From Klebsiella huaxiensis (GTDB lineage Bacteria; Pseudomonadota; Gammaproteobacteria; Enterobacterales; Enterobacteriaceae): a stretch of DNA of 64,000 nucleotides. Location: assembly GCF_003261575.2 (NCBI RefSeq), contig NZ_CP036175.1, forward strand, positions 5,084,001-5,148,000, read 5' to 3'. The notes beneath the pieces are model-generated. The model did not search any database, was not told where the DNA came from, and saw only the letters and a list, made by a program, of their open reading frames with translations. The translations under genes and the position numbers were made by a program. This document shows, one piece after another, positions 38,253 to 47,518 of the stretch (position 1 is its first letter; every line of letters starts with the position of its first letter).

Positions 38253-39122
38253 ATGGATCAAGCAGGGATTATTCGCGATCTCCTTAGCTGGCTGGAAGGT
38301 CACCTGGATCAGCCACTCTCACTGGACAATGTGGCAGCGAAGGCTGGCTATTCCAAGTGGCATTTACAAAGAATGTTCAAGGACGTAACCGGCCACGCCA
38401 TCGGTGCCTATATTCGCGCCCGTCGCTTATCCAAGTCGGCGGTAGCCCTACGCCTGACTGCGCGTCCGATTCTGGATATTGCGTTGCAGTATCGCTTTGA
38501 TTCGCAGCAGACCTTTACGCGCGCGTTCAAAAAGCAATTTTCACTAACGCCAGCTCTTTATCGTCGTTCTCCAGACTGGAGCTCTTACGGTATGCGTCCC
38601 CCACTGCGTCTGGGCGAGTTCGCGATGCCGAAACACGAGTTTGTCACCCTTAACACGACTCAACTGGTTGGCGTCACCCAGAGCTACACCTGCAAGCTGG
38701 AGGAAATCTCCGATTTCCGTAACCAGATGCGCGTCCAATTCTGGCGAGAATTCCTTGCCAATACACCGACGATTCCTCCGACCTTGTACGGGCTGCATGA
38801 GCCGCGTCCAAGCCAGGATAAAGACGATGAGCAAGAGGTGTTCTACACCACCGCGCTGACACCAGAACTGGCTAACGGTCACCTGCACAATTCCCATCCA
38901 GTTATTCTGGAAGGCGGCGAGTACGTGATGTTTACCTACGAAGGTTTAGGTACGGGTTTACAGGAATTTATCCTGACGGTTTACGGTACCTGTATGCCAA
39001 TGCTCAACCTCACCCGCCGTAAGGGTCTGGATATTGAGCGTTTCTTCCCGGAAGATGAAAGTCGGAATCAGGAACCACCTATTCAGCTGCGCTGCGAGTA
39101 CCTGATCCCGATTCGTCGTTAA
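38253..39122 (+). CDS. rob: Rob, AraC/XylS-family activator
   Basis: Transcriptional activator of the MarA/SoxS/Rob regulon (efflux, superoxide and solvent tolerance). It has 289 residues as in E. coli. The AraC DNA-binding domain is N-terminal: AKAGYSKWHLQRMFKDVTG is the first HTH and ILDIALQYRFDSQQTFTRAF the second (to about residue 106). The C-terminal half is a GyrI-like ligand domain that also drives sequestration. The start ATG at 38253 follows AAGGATGGGG. Its stop overlaps the convergent gpmB stop by three bases (TTAA). Confidence 0.98.
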   Translation: MDQAGIIRDLLSWLEGHLDQPLSLDNVAAKAGYSKWHLQRMFKDVTGHAIGAYIRARRLSKSAVALRLTARPILDIALQYRFDSQQTFTRAFKKQFSLTPALYRRSPDWSSYGMRPPLRLGEFAMPKHEFVTLNTTQLVGVTQSYTCKLEEISDFRNQMRVQFWREFLANTPTIPPTLYGLHEPRPSQDKDDEQEVFYTTALTPELANGHLHNSHPVILEGGEYVMFTYEGLGTGLQEFILTVYGTCMPMLNLTRRKGLDIERFFPEDESRNQEPPIQLRCEYLIPIRR

Positions 39123-39766
39123 CGCTGTAGTTCATCCATCGCGGGGGCATCAAGATGCGAAACATCCCCCGCGGTTTCTACAACCCAGCCTGATGCCAGC
39201 CAGGGGCTTTGCTGATAATCAACGCGGGAAATGGAGCAGTTGCGCAGACGCAAGCGACGTTCAGCATACGCCGGCAAGCCAAGAATCGTACTCACCAGGC
39301 AGCCCAGCGCCATCCCATGACTCACCAGCAGCGGCCGACTTCCCGCAGGCAGTTCCAGACAAGACGCCAGCGCCGCGTGCATACGATCGCTCAGCTCTTG
39401 CATTGACTCCCCTTGCGGAATACGACCGTCAGGCGTGCCGTTAACCAGTTGCCGGCGCCAACCCTCTTCTTCCTCGCTCAACGAGTCGATATGGCGTTTC
39501 TCAAGCACGCCCATATCCAGCTCACGCAAGCGGGGATCAGGAATGATGTTGCAACCGCAGGCTTCAGCAATAATTTCCGCCGTGCGCCGCGTACGGCCTA
39601 AATCGCTGGCGATAATATGCGTTATCCCCAACGTTCTGGCACGCTCGCCGACTTGCCAGGCCTGACGCTCACCGTGGGCGGTAAGTGGACTATCCGACTG
39701 GCCCTGAATACGTCGCTCGGCGTTCCACTGCGTTTCGCCGTGGCGAACAAGGTATACCTCTAACAT
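39119..39766 (-). CDS. gpmB: GpmB/YtjC, histidine phosphatase family protein
   Basis: Member of the phosphoglycerate-mutase-like histidine phosphatase superfamily; in E. coli it is named GpmB but probably acts as a phosphatase. It has 215 residues. The catalytic motif is LVRHGETQWNAERRIQGQSD at residues 6-25 (His9), with a second histidine in LLVSHGMALGCLV near 150. Start ATG at 39766. Divergent from yjjX across about 114 bp. Confidence 0.95.
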   Translation of the reverse strand: MLEVYLVRHGETQWNAERRIQGQSDSPLTAHGERQAWQVGERARTLGITHIIASDLGRTRRTAEIIAEACGCNIIPDPRLRELDMGVLEKRHIDSLSEEEEGWRRQLVNGTPDGRIPQGESMQELSDRMHAALASCLELPAGSRPLLVSHGMALGCLVSTILGLPAYAERRLRLRNCSISRVDYQQSPWLASGWVVETAGDVSHLDAPAMDELQR

Positions 39767-39880
39767 GCTTTATTATCCGTTCTGAGCTCTTAACCATTGA
39801 GTTACAAGCATAGCCGCAAGCAGCAACAATGATTTGGAGTATACTGCGATGATGTTAAGTAATTCTGAGTTGTTTTGATT

Positions 39881-40396
39881 ATGCACCATGTTGTCTCAGC
39901 TACCACTAATCCCGCCAAAATTCAGGCAATTCTGCAGGCTTTTAACGAGATCTTCGGTGAAGGATCCTGCCATATTGAGTCCGTATCCGTCGAGAGCGGC
40001 GTGCCAGAACAGCCGTTCGGTAGCGACGAAACGCGTGCTGGCGCACGAAACCGCGTGACAAATGCGCGCCGCGCGCAGCCGAATGCCGACTTCTGGGTCG
40101 CCATTGAAGCCGGGATCGACGAAGGAAGCACTTTTAGCTGGGTGGTGATTGATGATGGGAATCTGCGCGGCGAAGCGCGCTCAGCGACCCTGCCGCTCCC
40201 ACAAGTTATTCTGGAAAAAGTTCGCGCTGGCGAAGCCCTGGGGCCGGTGATGTCGCAGTATACCGGCATCGATGAGATTGGTCGCAAAGAGGGAGCCATT
40301 GGCGTCTTTACCGCCGGGAAGCTTACGCGCAGCAGCGTTTACCATCAAGCGGTCGTGCTGGCGCTCAGCCCGTTCCATAACGCTATTTATCGTTAA
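39881..40396 (+). CDS. yjjX: YjjX, inosine/xanthosine triphosphatase
   Basis: House-cleaning NTPase that hydrolyses non-canonical ITP and XTP. It has 171 residues (170 in E. coli). Motifs include SATTNPAKIQAILQAF near the start, ESGVPEQPFGSDETRAGARN around 40-60, DFWVAIEAGID, and RKEGAIGVFTAGKLTRSSVY near 133-152. The start is the ATG at 39881 (MHHVVSATTNP). Its 3' end overlaps the convergent trpR stop by 14 bases. Confidence 0.96.
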   Translation: MHHVVSATTNPAKIQAILQAFNEIFGEGSCHIESVSVESGVPEQPFGSDETRAGARNRVTNARRAQPNADFWVAIEAGIDEGSTFSWVVIDDGNLRGEARSATLPLPQVILEKVRAGEALGPVMSQYTGIDEIGRKEGAIGVFTAGKLTRSSVYHQAVVLALSPFHNAIYR

Positions 40397-40715
40397 CTTT
40401 CAGCAGCGATTGTTCCAGCCACTGGCGAAGCTCCGCCGGGGCTGACTTCAGGCTATTTGAGCCACGTGTGATAGTCGCAATCCCGGCGCCAAGCTCGTTT
40501 TTCAGCTCGCGCTGGCTCATCTCGCCGCGCAGCAGCTCTTCAATAATGCGCACTCGCGTCCCCAGCGCCTCGCGCTCGTCGGGAGTCAGCATGAGTTGTA
40601 AAAGCGGCAGATGCAAATCGTCGGCGTATGCCTGCTGCAAAAGCGCCACGAAGCGGAGCCACTCCTGATGACGCTGTTCGGCTACGGCTGCTGAATAAGG
40701 GGATTGTTGGGTCAT
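40383..40715 (-). CDS. trpR: Trp repressor
   Basis: Tryptophan-dependent repressor of trp, aroH, mtr and its own gene. It has 110 residues (108 in E. coli). The HTH is SQRELKNELGAGIATITRGS at about residues 68-87, and the core helices include LLQLMLTPDEREALGTRVRI. The start is the ATG at 40715 (MTQQSPYSAAVAEQRHQEW); the longer upstream frame would run through the operator and is rejected. Autoregulated through the operator at 40735-40752. Confidence 0.98.
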   Translation of the reverse strand: MTQQSPYSAAVAEQRHQEWLRFVALLQQAYADDLHLPLLQLMLTPDEREALGTRVRIIEELLRGEMSQRELKNELGAGIATITRGSNSLKSAPAELRQWLEQSLLKVNDK

Positions 40716-40734
40716 GTTACGCCACCTGTCGTGT

Positions 40735-40752
40735 GTACTCACAAACGAGTAC
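40735..40752. promoter_or_regulatory. trp operator at the trpR promoter
   Basis: GTACTC-ACAAAC-GAGTAC is an 18-bp palindrome fitting the Trp repressor site (GTACTAG...CTAGTAC type) and lies 20 bp before the trpR start, at the position of the E. coli trpR operator. Confidence 0.88.
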
Positions 40753-40789
40753 AAAGCATAACATACTTCTGTCCGTACTCTATGGATTT

Positions 40790-40820
40790 CGGGCAACATA
40801 GCAAAATGCTATGTTGCCCG
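40790..40820. terminator. 14-bp perfect hairpin between trpR and slt
   Basis: Arms CGGGCAACATAGCA and TGCTATGTTGCCCG with an AAA loop, 13 bases after the slt stop. The T-run is poor on both strands, so it is a likely slt 3' end but not a textbook terminator. Confidence 0.65.
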
Positions 40821-40832
40821 AAGGTGATGGTA

Positions 40833-42770
40833 TTAGTAGCGCAGCTTCCACTCCGCATCGCTCATCAGCGTATCTTTTTGTCCCATGAAGTAGCGATAGT
40901 AGGCATCATAAGACAGGACGTTTTTCACGTAGCCGCGCGTTTCCGAGAACGGAATACTCTCGATAAACGCCACTGCATCGATACGCCCACCGCTGTTGCC
41001 GCGCCAGGTACGAACGCGCCCTGGACCCGCATTATAGGCCGCAGAGGCGAAGATACGATTGTTGCCAAACTGCTGATAAACATATTGCAGGTAGCTGGTA
41101 CCGATGTTGATATTCATTTCCGGATCCAGCAGCTGCGATGTTCCGCTGTAACCCGGAATATTAAACATCTTCACCGTATGCGTAGCTGTACCCGGCATAA
41201 TCTGCATCAGGCCGCGGGCACCCACCGGTGAACCGGCTTTCGGGTTCCAGGCGCTCTCCTGACGCGCAATCGCCATCGCGTAGCTTTGCGGAATATCTTT
41301 ACCGCTGATATAGCGGGTAAAGAGGTCGTTATAAGCCAGCGGAAAACGCTCTTCCAACTGATCCCATAATTTCCCGGCGATCGTGGCCTGGACGCTTAGA
41401 TCCCACCAGTTCTGATTAAACGCATACCGCGCCAGCTGCGCCTGCTGATCTTTGGTCTTGCTGGTCACCAGATTCGCCCACTCGCTACGCGCAGTGTTAT
41501 CCATATTCCAGTACATCAGCTCGCGAACCCGCGCCATTTCCGGCCCGGAGGTTAACGCCGGATCGAGATTAGCCGGCGCTTTATCGATGCGGAAAGTGTA
41601 CTCTTCGCCAAGACGCTGGGCAGCGACCATCGGGTAGAAGCCGCGTTGTTGCATCAGAGAACGCAGAATGTCTTTAGCTTCATCATCACGCCCGCGCTCC
41701 AGCAGCAGATCGGCCTGCCAGTAGCGCCATTCATCCTTCTCTTTCGCCTCCATCGGCAAACGCGCCAACCAGGTGTTCAAACCACGTCGATCTGCAGCGC
41801 CAAGCGCCATCCGCACCCGGCGTTCCACCAGTGAGGTGGATTGCGAACGCATAATGGCATCATCGCGCCAGATAGCCTGCTCTTCAGTCACGTCACTGCC
41901 CATCAGACGCCAGGCGACAATATCCCGCAGCTCCTGGGTCTGGTCTTCATTCAGCTGCTGTGCCTGCGCTAACGATGGGATCATCAGGCGCGCGTTTTCC
42001 GCATCCTGACGCGCAACACTGGCAAAAGCGATCGCCGCCATCTGGCGCGTAAAGTCCGTCGCCCCGGTAGTGCGGGCGAAAGTCATGACGCTATTCGGAT
42101 CGTTAGCCAGCGCGACAACCGCCGTCGAAATTGTTTGATAATCAGACGGCATCTGCTGGGCCAGAACCCGAACCAGACTGGTATTTCCCGCCTTCATCGC
42201 CAGACGGATCCGCTCAAGGTAAGCCAGCGGATCCTGCTGGCCGGAGGCGCGCCAGGCACCAAACAGCTGGTCGCAGGCATTTGGCTGGCTTTTGCCACTC
42301 AGCCACAGCTCTTTCGCCCCATCCCAGGCTTCCTGCGTTTGGCCCACACTCCATTTTGCATAGTAGTAATTACACTGTGCTTCGGTGCTGGCTGGTTTAT
42401 CCGGGCTGAAGGACAACAGGCCACGCCAGTCGCTACGACGCGCCAGCTCGTTGACGAAACGTGATTTCAGCGATCGCGCCGGGGGCAGTGTCGGGTTGGA
42501 GGCGATAAAATTGGTCACCACCAGAGCGGGTTGGTTCATCAAATCATCGGATATCTGCCGGTACTGGAGATAAGGATAGAGCGGGTAAGTCGTCAGCGTC
42601 GGCATCAACTGGTTAACGACATCCATTTGTCGGTTGTCCCACGCCTGTTTAATTTGAGCATAGCGGCTGCGTTGTTCATCCAGTGAATCCGCATGCGCCA
42701 GTTGGCTTAACGTCAGCAGACTCACGCCGGCAGCCAGAAGACGCCACGTCACAGTTTTAGCTTTTTCCAC
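40833..42770 (-). CDS. slt: Slt70, soluble lytic murein transglycosylase
   Basis: Periplasmic enzyme that cuts peptidoglycan between MurNAc and GlcNAc with anhydro-ring formation. It has 645 residues as in E. coli, with a signal peptide ending QLAHADSLDE near residue 28. The long superhelical U- and L-domains (to about residue 470) are followed by the catalytic domain: AIARQESAWNPKAGSPVGAR holds the catalytic Glu, then GLMQIMPGTA and NIGTSYLQYVY and ASAAYNAGPGRVRTW. Start ATG at 42770. It is divergent from ettA, with an ERIC element in the gap. Confidence 0.98.
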   Translation of the reverse strand: MEKAKTVTWRLLAAGVSLLTLSQLAHADSLDEQRSRYAQIKQAWDNRQMDVVNQLMPTLTTYPLYPYLQYRQISDDLMNQPALVVTNFIASNPTLPPARSLKSRFVNELARRSDWRGLLSFSPDKPASTEAQCNYYYAKWSVGQTQEAWDGAKELWLSGKSQPNACDQLFGAWRASGQQDPLAYLERIRLAMKAGNTSLVRVLAQQMPSDYQTISTAVVALANDPNSVMTFARTTGATDFTRQMAAIAFASVARQDAENARLMIPSLAQAQQLNEDQTQELRDIVAWRLMGSDVTEEQAIWRDDAIMRSQSTSLVERRVRMALGAADRRGLNTWLARLPMEAKEKDEWRYWQADLLLERGRDDEAKDILRSLMQQRGFYPMVAAQRLGEEYTFRIDKAPANLDPALTSGPEMARVRELMYWNMDNTARSEWANLVTSKTKDQQAQLARYAFNQNWWDLSVQATIAGKLWDQLEERFPLAYNDLFTRYISGKDIPQSYAMAIARQESAWNPKAGSPVGARGLMQIMPGTATHTVKMFNIPGYSGTSQLLDPEMNINIGTSYLQYVYQQFGNNRIFASAAYNAGPGRVRTWRGNSGGRIDAVAFIESIPFSETRGYVKNVLSYDAYYRYFMGQKDTLMSDAEWKLRY

Positions 42771-42966
42771 AAGCTCTTCCTCTATTCATGTGCACCACAG
42801 CAGCATCATGCCGCCTGCAAAAATTTCAGGTATTACGTAGATATGCTAATCAGACAACGCTAAATGCGCCATGTCCTGAACATTTTTTTACTCTTTTGTG
42901 AATCCCATCGCCTCGCTGGGATTAAAGCGCGAAAAAGGCTACACTTCGCCTTTGATAACTATTCAC

Positions 42967-43096
42967 TACCCTACTCAAAATCATTCTGGCTGCATCAAGG
43001 CGGCAAGAGAGAAAATCCCTGCGAGCATAGATGGCTATGTGACCAGGGTTTTCGAATGCAGCCAACGCAGAGGCAGCCTGAAGGATGAAGAGTATA
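42967..43096. repeat. ERIC (IRU) element upstream of ettA
   Basis: About 130 bp related to the copy at 16914-17040 (opposite orientation). Shared blocks include CAAAATCATTC, GCATCAAGGCGGCAAGAGAG, GCAGCCAACGCAGAGGC-like sequence and a TATA-type end. The core is a diverged palindrome, AATCCCTGCGAGCATAG and CTATGTGACCAGGGTT. It ends about 20 bp before the ettA start codon. Confidence 0.88.
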
Positions 43097-43116
43097 TAAA
43101 AGAGGCGAAGTCCAAC

Positions 43117-44784
43117 GTGGCTCAATTCGTTTATACCATGCATCGTGTCGGCAAAGTGGTTCCGCCGAAACGTCATATTCTGAAAAATATCTCCCTGAGC
43201 TTCTTCCCTGGCGCAAAAATCGGCGTTCTCGGCCTGAACGGCGCTGGTAAGTCTACCCTGCTACGCATCATGGCCGGCATCGATACCGATATCGAAGGCG
43301 AAGCTCGTCCGCAGCCTGGTCTGAAAATCGGCTACCTGCCGCAGGAACCAAAGCTGAATCCAGAGCAGACCGTTCGTGAATCGGTCGAAGAAGCCGTGGC
43401 CGAAGTGGTCAACGCGCTGAAGGGTCTGGACGAGGTGTACGCGAAGTACGCTGAACCTGATGCCGATTTCGACAAACTCGCCGCTCAGCAGGGCAAGTTT
43501 GAAGAGATCATTCAGGCGCACGATGGCCATAACCTGAACGTGCAGCTTGAGCGCGCCGCGGATGCCCTGCGTCTGCCAGATTGGGATGCCAAAATCACCA
43601 ATCTGTCCGGTGGTGAACGTCGCCGCGTGGCACTGTGCCGTCTGCTGCTCGAAAAACCAGACATGCTGCTGCTCGACGAACCGACTAACCACCTGGATGC
43701 CGAATCCGTGGCGTGGCTGGAACGCTTCCTGCACGACTTCGAAGGTACCGTCGTGGCGATTACCCACGACCGTTACTTCCTCGATAACGTTGCCGGTTGG
43801 ATCCTTGAGCTTGACCGCGGCGAAGGTATTCCGTGGGAAGGTAACTACTCTTCCTGGCTGGAGCAGAAAGATCAGCGTCTGGCGCAAGAAGCTTCTCAGG
43901 AAGCAGCCCGTCGTAAATCTATCGAGAAAGAGCTGGAGTGGGTTCGTCAGGGCGCGAAAGGCCGTCAGTCTAAGGGTAAAGCCCGTCTGGCACGCTTTGA
44001 AGAGCTGAACAGTGCTGAATACCAGAAACGTAACGAAACTAACGAACTGTTTATTCCACCAGGCGCTCGTCTGGGCGATAAAGTGGTTGAAGTCAGTAAC
44101 CTGCGTAAATCTTACGGCGATCGCGTACTGATTGACGACCTGAGTTTCTCAGTACCGAAAGGGGCTATCGTCGGCATCATCGGTCCGAACGGTGCGGGTA
44201 AATCCACCCTGTTCCGCATGATGTCCGGTCAGGAAGCGCCTGATAGCGGCACAATTACCCTGGGCGACACCGTGAAGCTGGCCTCCGTTGATCAGTTCCG
44301 TGACGCGATGGATAACAGCAAAACCGTGTGGGAAGAAGTTTCCGGCGGGCAAGATATTATGCGTATCGGCAACACCGAAATGCCAAGCCGTGCTTACGTG
44401 GGCCGCTTTAACTTTAAGGGTGTCGATCAGGGCAAACGCGTGGGCGAACTGTCCGGCGGTGAGCGCGGTCGTCTGCATCTGGCGAAGCTGCTGCAGGTTG
44501 GCGGTAACGTACTGCTGCTCGATGAACCAACCAACGACCTGGACATCGAAACCCTGCGTGCGCTGGAAAACGCCCTGTTGGAATTCCCGGGCTGCGCGAT
44601 GGTTATCTCGCACGACCGTTGGTTCCTTGACCGCGTAGCAACCCACATTCTGGATTATCAGGATGAAGGTAAAGTCGAGTTCTTTGAAGGTAACTTCACC
44701 GAATACGAAGAGTACAAGAAACGCACCCTCGGCGCAGACGCGCTGGAGCCGAAGCGTATCAAGTACAAGCGTATCTCGAAATAA
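43117..44784 (+). CDS. ettA: EttA, energy-dependent translational throttle (ABC-F)
   Basis: Cytoplasmic ABC-F ATPase that binds the ribosomal E-site and gates the first elongation step according to ATP/ADP. It has 555 residues as in E. coli. Two ABC domains are seen: Walker A GLNGAGKSTLL with signature LSGGERRRVALCRLLL, and Walker A GPNGAGKSTLF with signature LSGGERGRLHLAKLL, separated by the P-site tRNA interaction linker (about residues 245-325). The start is the GTG at 43117 (VAQFVYTMHRVGK), with AGAGG upstream. The frame stays open upstream for 73 codons only because it runs through the ERIC repeat. Confidence 0.98.
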   Translation: MAQFVYTMHRVGKVVPPKRHILKNISLSFFPGAKIGVLGLNGAGKSTLLRIMAGIDTDIEGEARPQPGLKIGYLPQEPKLNPEQTVRESVEEAVAEVVNALKGLDEVYAKYAEPDADFDKLAAQQGKFEEIIQAHDGHNLNVQLERAADALRLPDWDAKITNLSGGERRRVALCRLLLEKPDMLLLDEPTNHLDAESVAWLERFLHDFEGTVVAITHDRYFLDNVAGWILELDRGEGIPWEGNYSSWLEQKDQRLAQEASQEAARRKSIEKELEWVRQGAKGRQSKGKARLARFEELNSAEYQKRNETNELFIPPGARLGDKVVEVSNLRKSYGDRVLIDDLSFSVPKGAIVGIIGPNGAGKSTLFRMMSGQEAPDSGTITLGDTVKLASVDQFRDAMDNSKTVWEEVSGGQDIMRIGNTEMPSRAYVGRFNFKGVDQGKRVGELSGGERGRLHLAKLLQVGGNVLLLDEPTNDLDIETLRALENALLEFPGCAMVISHDRWFLDRVATHILDYQDEGKVEFFEGNFTEYEEYKKRTLGADALEPKRIKYKRISK

Positions 44785-44788
44785 AAGT

Positions 44789-44816
44789 AAAAGGGCAACG
44801 CAAGTTGCCCTTTTTA
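44789..44816 (+). terminator. ettA terminator
   Basis: Hairpin AAGGGCAAC / GTTGCCCTT with a GCAA loop and a T5 run, shortly after the ettA stop. The A-run on the other side may let it also end nadR transcripts. Confidence 0.92.
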
Positions 44817-44864
44817 ATGTCTGCTCCCTCTCCCAGTGGGAGAAGGCATAAGGTTACAGAGGAT

Positions 44865-46097
44865 CTACCCCTGCTCACCCATCATCTCTTTGACCAGCTC
44901 GACACAGCGCAGGAAGCGGGCATCGTAATCCGCCTCTTTTACATGCACGAAGTCGATCTCATTCTCTCTGAGCAGCGACACCAGCAGCGTCTGGAACTCC
45001 TTGCGATCCACTGAACTACCAAGGCTACGCAGACCATCAGCCACCCAAGGCGTATTGTTCTCCAGCAGGATAACCAGGTCAAAGCGATACTCATCGATCA
45101 GCGCCTGAACGAAAGGATGTTCTCGCCCTTCATACTTCAGACAAAACGCCTGGGTGCTGACGAAATCGGTATCGATAAACGCCACCTTATTGGCGTATTT
45201 CACTGCAAAATCAATATACTGCGCATGACCGAGAGCAATCTTGTCATAGTCGGAATATTGCAGCGCCATCTCATCACCACCGAGATGCGAAAAAACATAA
45301 TCACGGCCATATTCCCAGGCGCTGGTGGTGTTAAAGATATTGGATAGCTTATTCACTAGCGTCGATTTACCACTCGACTCGCCGCCGAGAATCGCCACCG
45401 TACGCACAAAGAACGGCTTCACTTCAGTCGGAATATATTCCCAGTAGCGGAACGGGTTTTCACGAATCTGCCCACCGCTGATGTTCATAAAGGTGCGTTT
45501 CGGATCGACAAGTACGGTTTCGATACCCAGATGCTCCAGATACTGCGGCGCATCGGCCTCTTCCGAGGTGTAGATCCAGTTTGGCTCGATACTCTTCTCG
45601 CTCATAAAGGCGCGGATCCCACGACTCCAGACATCCCAGCCGTGCGGATAAGGCTCCATGCCCTCTTCATTGAAAGCATGGATACGAATATTTTTTTGAT
45701 ATTTAAAGGTTTGTAGCAACCAGCGCAGACGATCGGGGACGGTTGGCTGCTGCGACATCGCACTCTTTTCAAACAGCTCACGATCGCGAGGATCGTCGTA
45801 ACCCATAATGATATGCAGCTCATCGACCTGGCTACAGGCGCGCTGAATCAAATAGATATGCCCGGTATGCAGCGGATAAAATTTACCAAAAACCACGCCC
45901 ACGCTTTTTTGCCGACGTGGAAACTCCAGCCCCAGAAACCGGTGCAGCGCTTCCAGCTTCTGCGCGCTCGGGCTTTTAATTTTGGCGTTCAGCAGTTGGC
46001 TCAAATAGCCTTTTGTCATCCCGCTGGCGTCCGCCACCTGCTGTAGCGTACAACCCTTCTGCTTAATGGCGCTTTTTAAATAGTCAAATGACGACAT
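44865..46097 (-). CDS. nadR: NadR, trifunctional NAD regulator / NMN adenylyltransferase / ribosylnicotinamide kinase
   Basis: Represses nadA and nadB-pncB when NAD is high, and makes NAD from NMN and NMN from nicotinamide riboside. It has 410 residues, equal to E. coli. An N-terminal HTH (CTLQQVADASGMTKGYLSQL, residues 16-35) is followed by the adenylyltransferase with GKFYPLHTGHIYLIQRA and ISGGQIRENPFRYW. The kinase domain has Walker A GGESSGKSTLVNKL. It follows radA by 29 bases on the same strand, as in the E. coli serB-radA-nadR cluster. Confidence 0.98.
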   Translation of the reverse strand: MSSFDYLKSAIKQKGCTLQQVADASGMTKGYLSQLLNAKIKSPSAQKLEALHRFLGLEFPRRQKSVGVVFGKFYPLHTGHIYLIQRACSQVDELHIIMGYDDPRDRELFEKSAMSQQPTVPDRLRWLLQTFKYQKNIRIHAFNEEGMEPYPHGWDVWSRGIRAFMSEKSIEPNWIYTSEEADAPQYLEHLGIETVLVDPKRTFMNISGGQIRENPFRYWEYIPTEVKPFFVRTVAILGGESSGKSTLVNKLSNIFNTTSAWEYGRDYVFSHLGGDEMALQYSDYDKIALGHAQYIDFAVKYANKVAFIDTDFVSTQAFCLKYEGREHPFVQALIDEYRFDLVILLENNTPWVADGLRSLGSSVDRKEFQTLLVSLLRENEIDFVHVKEADYDARFLRCVELVKEMMGEQG

Positions 46098-46126
46098 AGC
46101 GAGTCTCCTTTTAACTTATTATATGT

Positions 46127-47509
46127 CTATAAGTCGTCAAAGACGCTAAGTGCGTCCGCAAGCTTCTTCACGCCAAAGATTTGCATCCCTTCCGGCGCTT
46201 TTTTCGGCACGTTGGCCGCAGGTACAATTGCCCGACGAAAACCATGTTTAGCCGCTTCTGAAATGCGCTCCTGGCCACTCGGCACTGGACGGATCTCACC
46301 TGCCAACCCCACTTCGCCGAAGACCACCAGATCCTGCGGTAGCGGTCGGTCGCGCAGGCTGGAAACCATCGCCAGCAGCAGCGCCAGGTCTGCGCTGGTC
46401 TCGGTGACCTTCACCCCGCCAACAACGTTGACGAATACGTCCTGGTCGGCCATCTGCAGGCCGCCGTGACGATGTAGCACCGCCAGCAGTATCGCCAGAC
46501 GGTTTTGCTCCAGCCCCACCGCCACGCGGCGCGGATTAGACATCATCGAGTGATCGACCAGCGCCTGGATTTCCACCAACAGCGGGCGAGTACCTTCCCA
46601 GACCACCATCACCGAACTACCGGAGGTCACTTCATCCCCGCGACTCAGGAAGATGGCCGATGGGTTACTAATCTCACGCAGGCCCTGCTCGGTCATGGCG
46701 AATACGCCCAGCTCATTGACTGCGCCGAAGCGGTTTTTATGGCTACGCAGAGTTCGGAAACGGGAGTCAGCATCACCATCAAGCAAAACAGAGCAATCGA
46801 TACAGTGCTCCAGCACTTTTGGCCCGGCCAGAGAACCATCTTTGGTGACGTGGCCGACCATAATAATCGCCACACCGCGAGTTTTAGCAAAGCGCGTTAA
46901 ATAGGCTGCCGTTTCACGTACCTGGGCCACGCTGCCCGGCGACGACTGCACGTCGGCCATATGCATCACCTGGATGGAGTCGATAACCATCAGCTGCGGC
47001 TTTTCTTCGTCAGCAATCTGGCAGATTTGCTCAATGCTGGTTTCAGATAACATATTAAGATTAGCAGTCGGCAGCGCTAAACGATGAGCGCGCATCGCCA
47101 CCTGCTGGAGCGACTCTTCCCCGGTGACGTACAACGTTTTCATGCCTTCTGACAGCTTGCACAGGGTTTGCAGCAGCAGCGTCGATTTGCCCGCGCCAGG
47201 GCTGCCGCCAATCAGAATCGCGCTGCCCGGCACCACACCGCCGCCGAGCACGCGGTCGAACTCTTTAAAGCCGGTCGAAAAACGCGGCAGCGCTTCCAGG
47301 CTGATCTCAGAGAGTTTCTGCACCTTTGAGACGCCAGCATTACCGGCGTATCCTGACAGACGCTCATTTCTTGCCACCTGCGGCGAAGCGGCGATGCGCA
47401 TTTCGGTGATGGTATTCCAGGCATGACAGGCGCTGCACTGCCCCTGCCAGCGCGGATAATCCGCACCGCATTCATTACAGACAAATGCGCGTTTTGGAGC
47501 TTTCGCCAC
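46127..47509 (-). CDS. radA: RadA, DNA repair ATPase/helicase
   Basis: RecA-related branch-migration protein for recombinational repair. It has 460 residues as in E. coli. The N-terminal zinc finger is CNECGADYPRWQGQCSACHAW (Cys10, Cys13, Cys24, Cys27). Walker A is GGSPGAGKSTLLLQ; the RadA-specific KNRFG motif is in SHKNRFGAVNELGVF. The C-terminal third is Lon-protease-like (FGEVGLAGEIRPV). The start is a GTG at 47509, as in E. coli. It follows serB by 9 bases. Confidence 0.98.
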   Translation of the reverse strand: MAKAPKRAFVCNECGADYPRWQGQCSACHAWNTITEMRIAASPQVARNERLSGYAGNAGVSKVQKLSEISLEALPRFSTGFKEFDRVLGGGVVPGSAILIGGSPGAGKSTLLLQTLCKLSEGMKTLYVTGEESLQQVAMRAHRLALPTANLNMLSETSIEQICQIADEEKPQLMVIDSIQVMHMADVQSSPGSVAQVRETAAYLTRFAKTRGVAIIMVGHVTKDGSLAGPKVLEHCIDCSVLLDGDADSRFRTLRSHKNRFGAVNELGVFAMTEQGLREISNPSAIFLSRGDEVTSGSSVMVVWEGTRPLLVEIQALVDHSMMSNPRRVAVGLEQNRLAILLAVLHRHGGLQMADQDVFVNVVGGVKVTETSADLALLLAMVSSLRDRPLPQDLVVFGEVGLAGEIRPVPSGQERISEAAKHGFRRAIVPAANVPKKAPEGMQIFGVKKLADALSVFDDL

Positions 47510-47518
47510 GTTAACCTC

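Noticed and set aside
40716..40799. Longer TrpR with 28 extra residues
   Set aside because: The extension would cross the trp operator and promoter; the 110-residue form matches known TrpR.
42898..43116. Upstream extension of the ettA frame (73 extra codons)
   Set aside because: It runs through the ERIC repeat; the known ettA start (GTG at 43117) with the conserved AQFVYTMHRVGK follows, and no family member has this extension.
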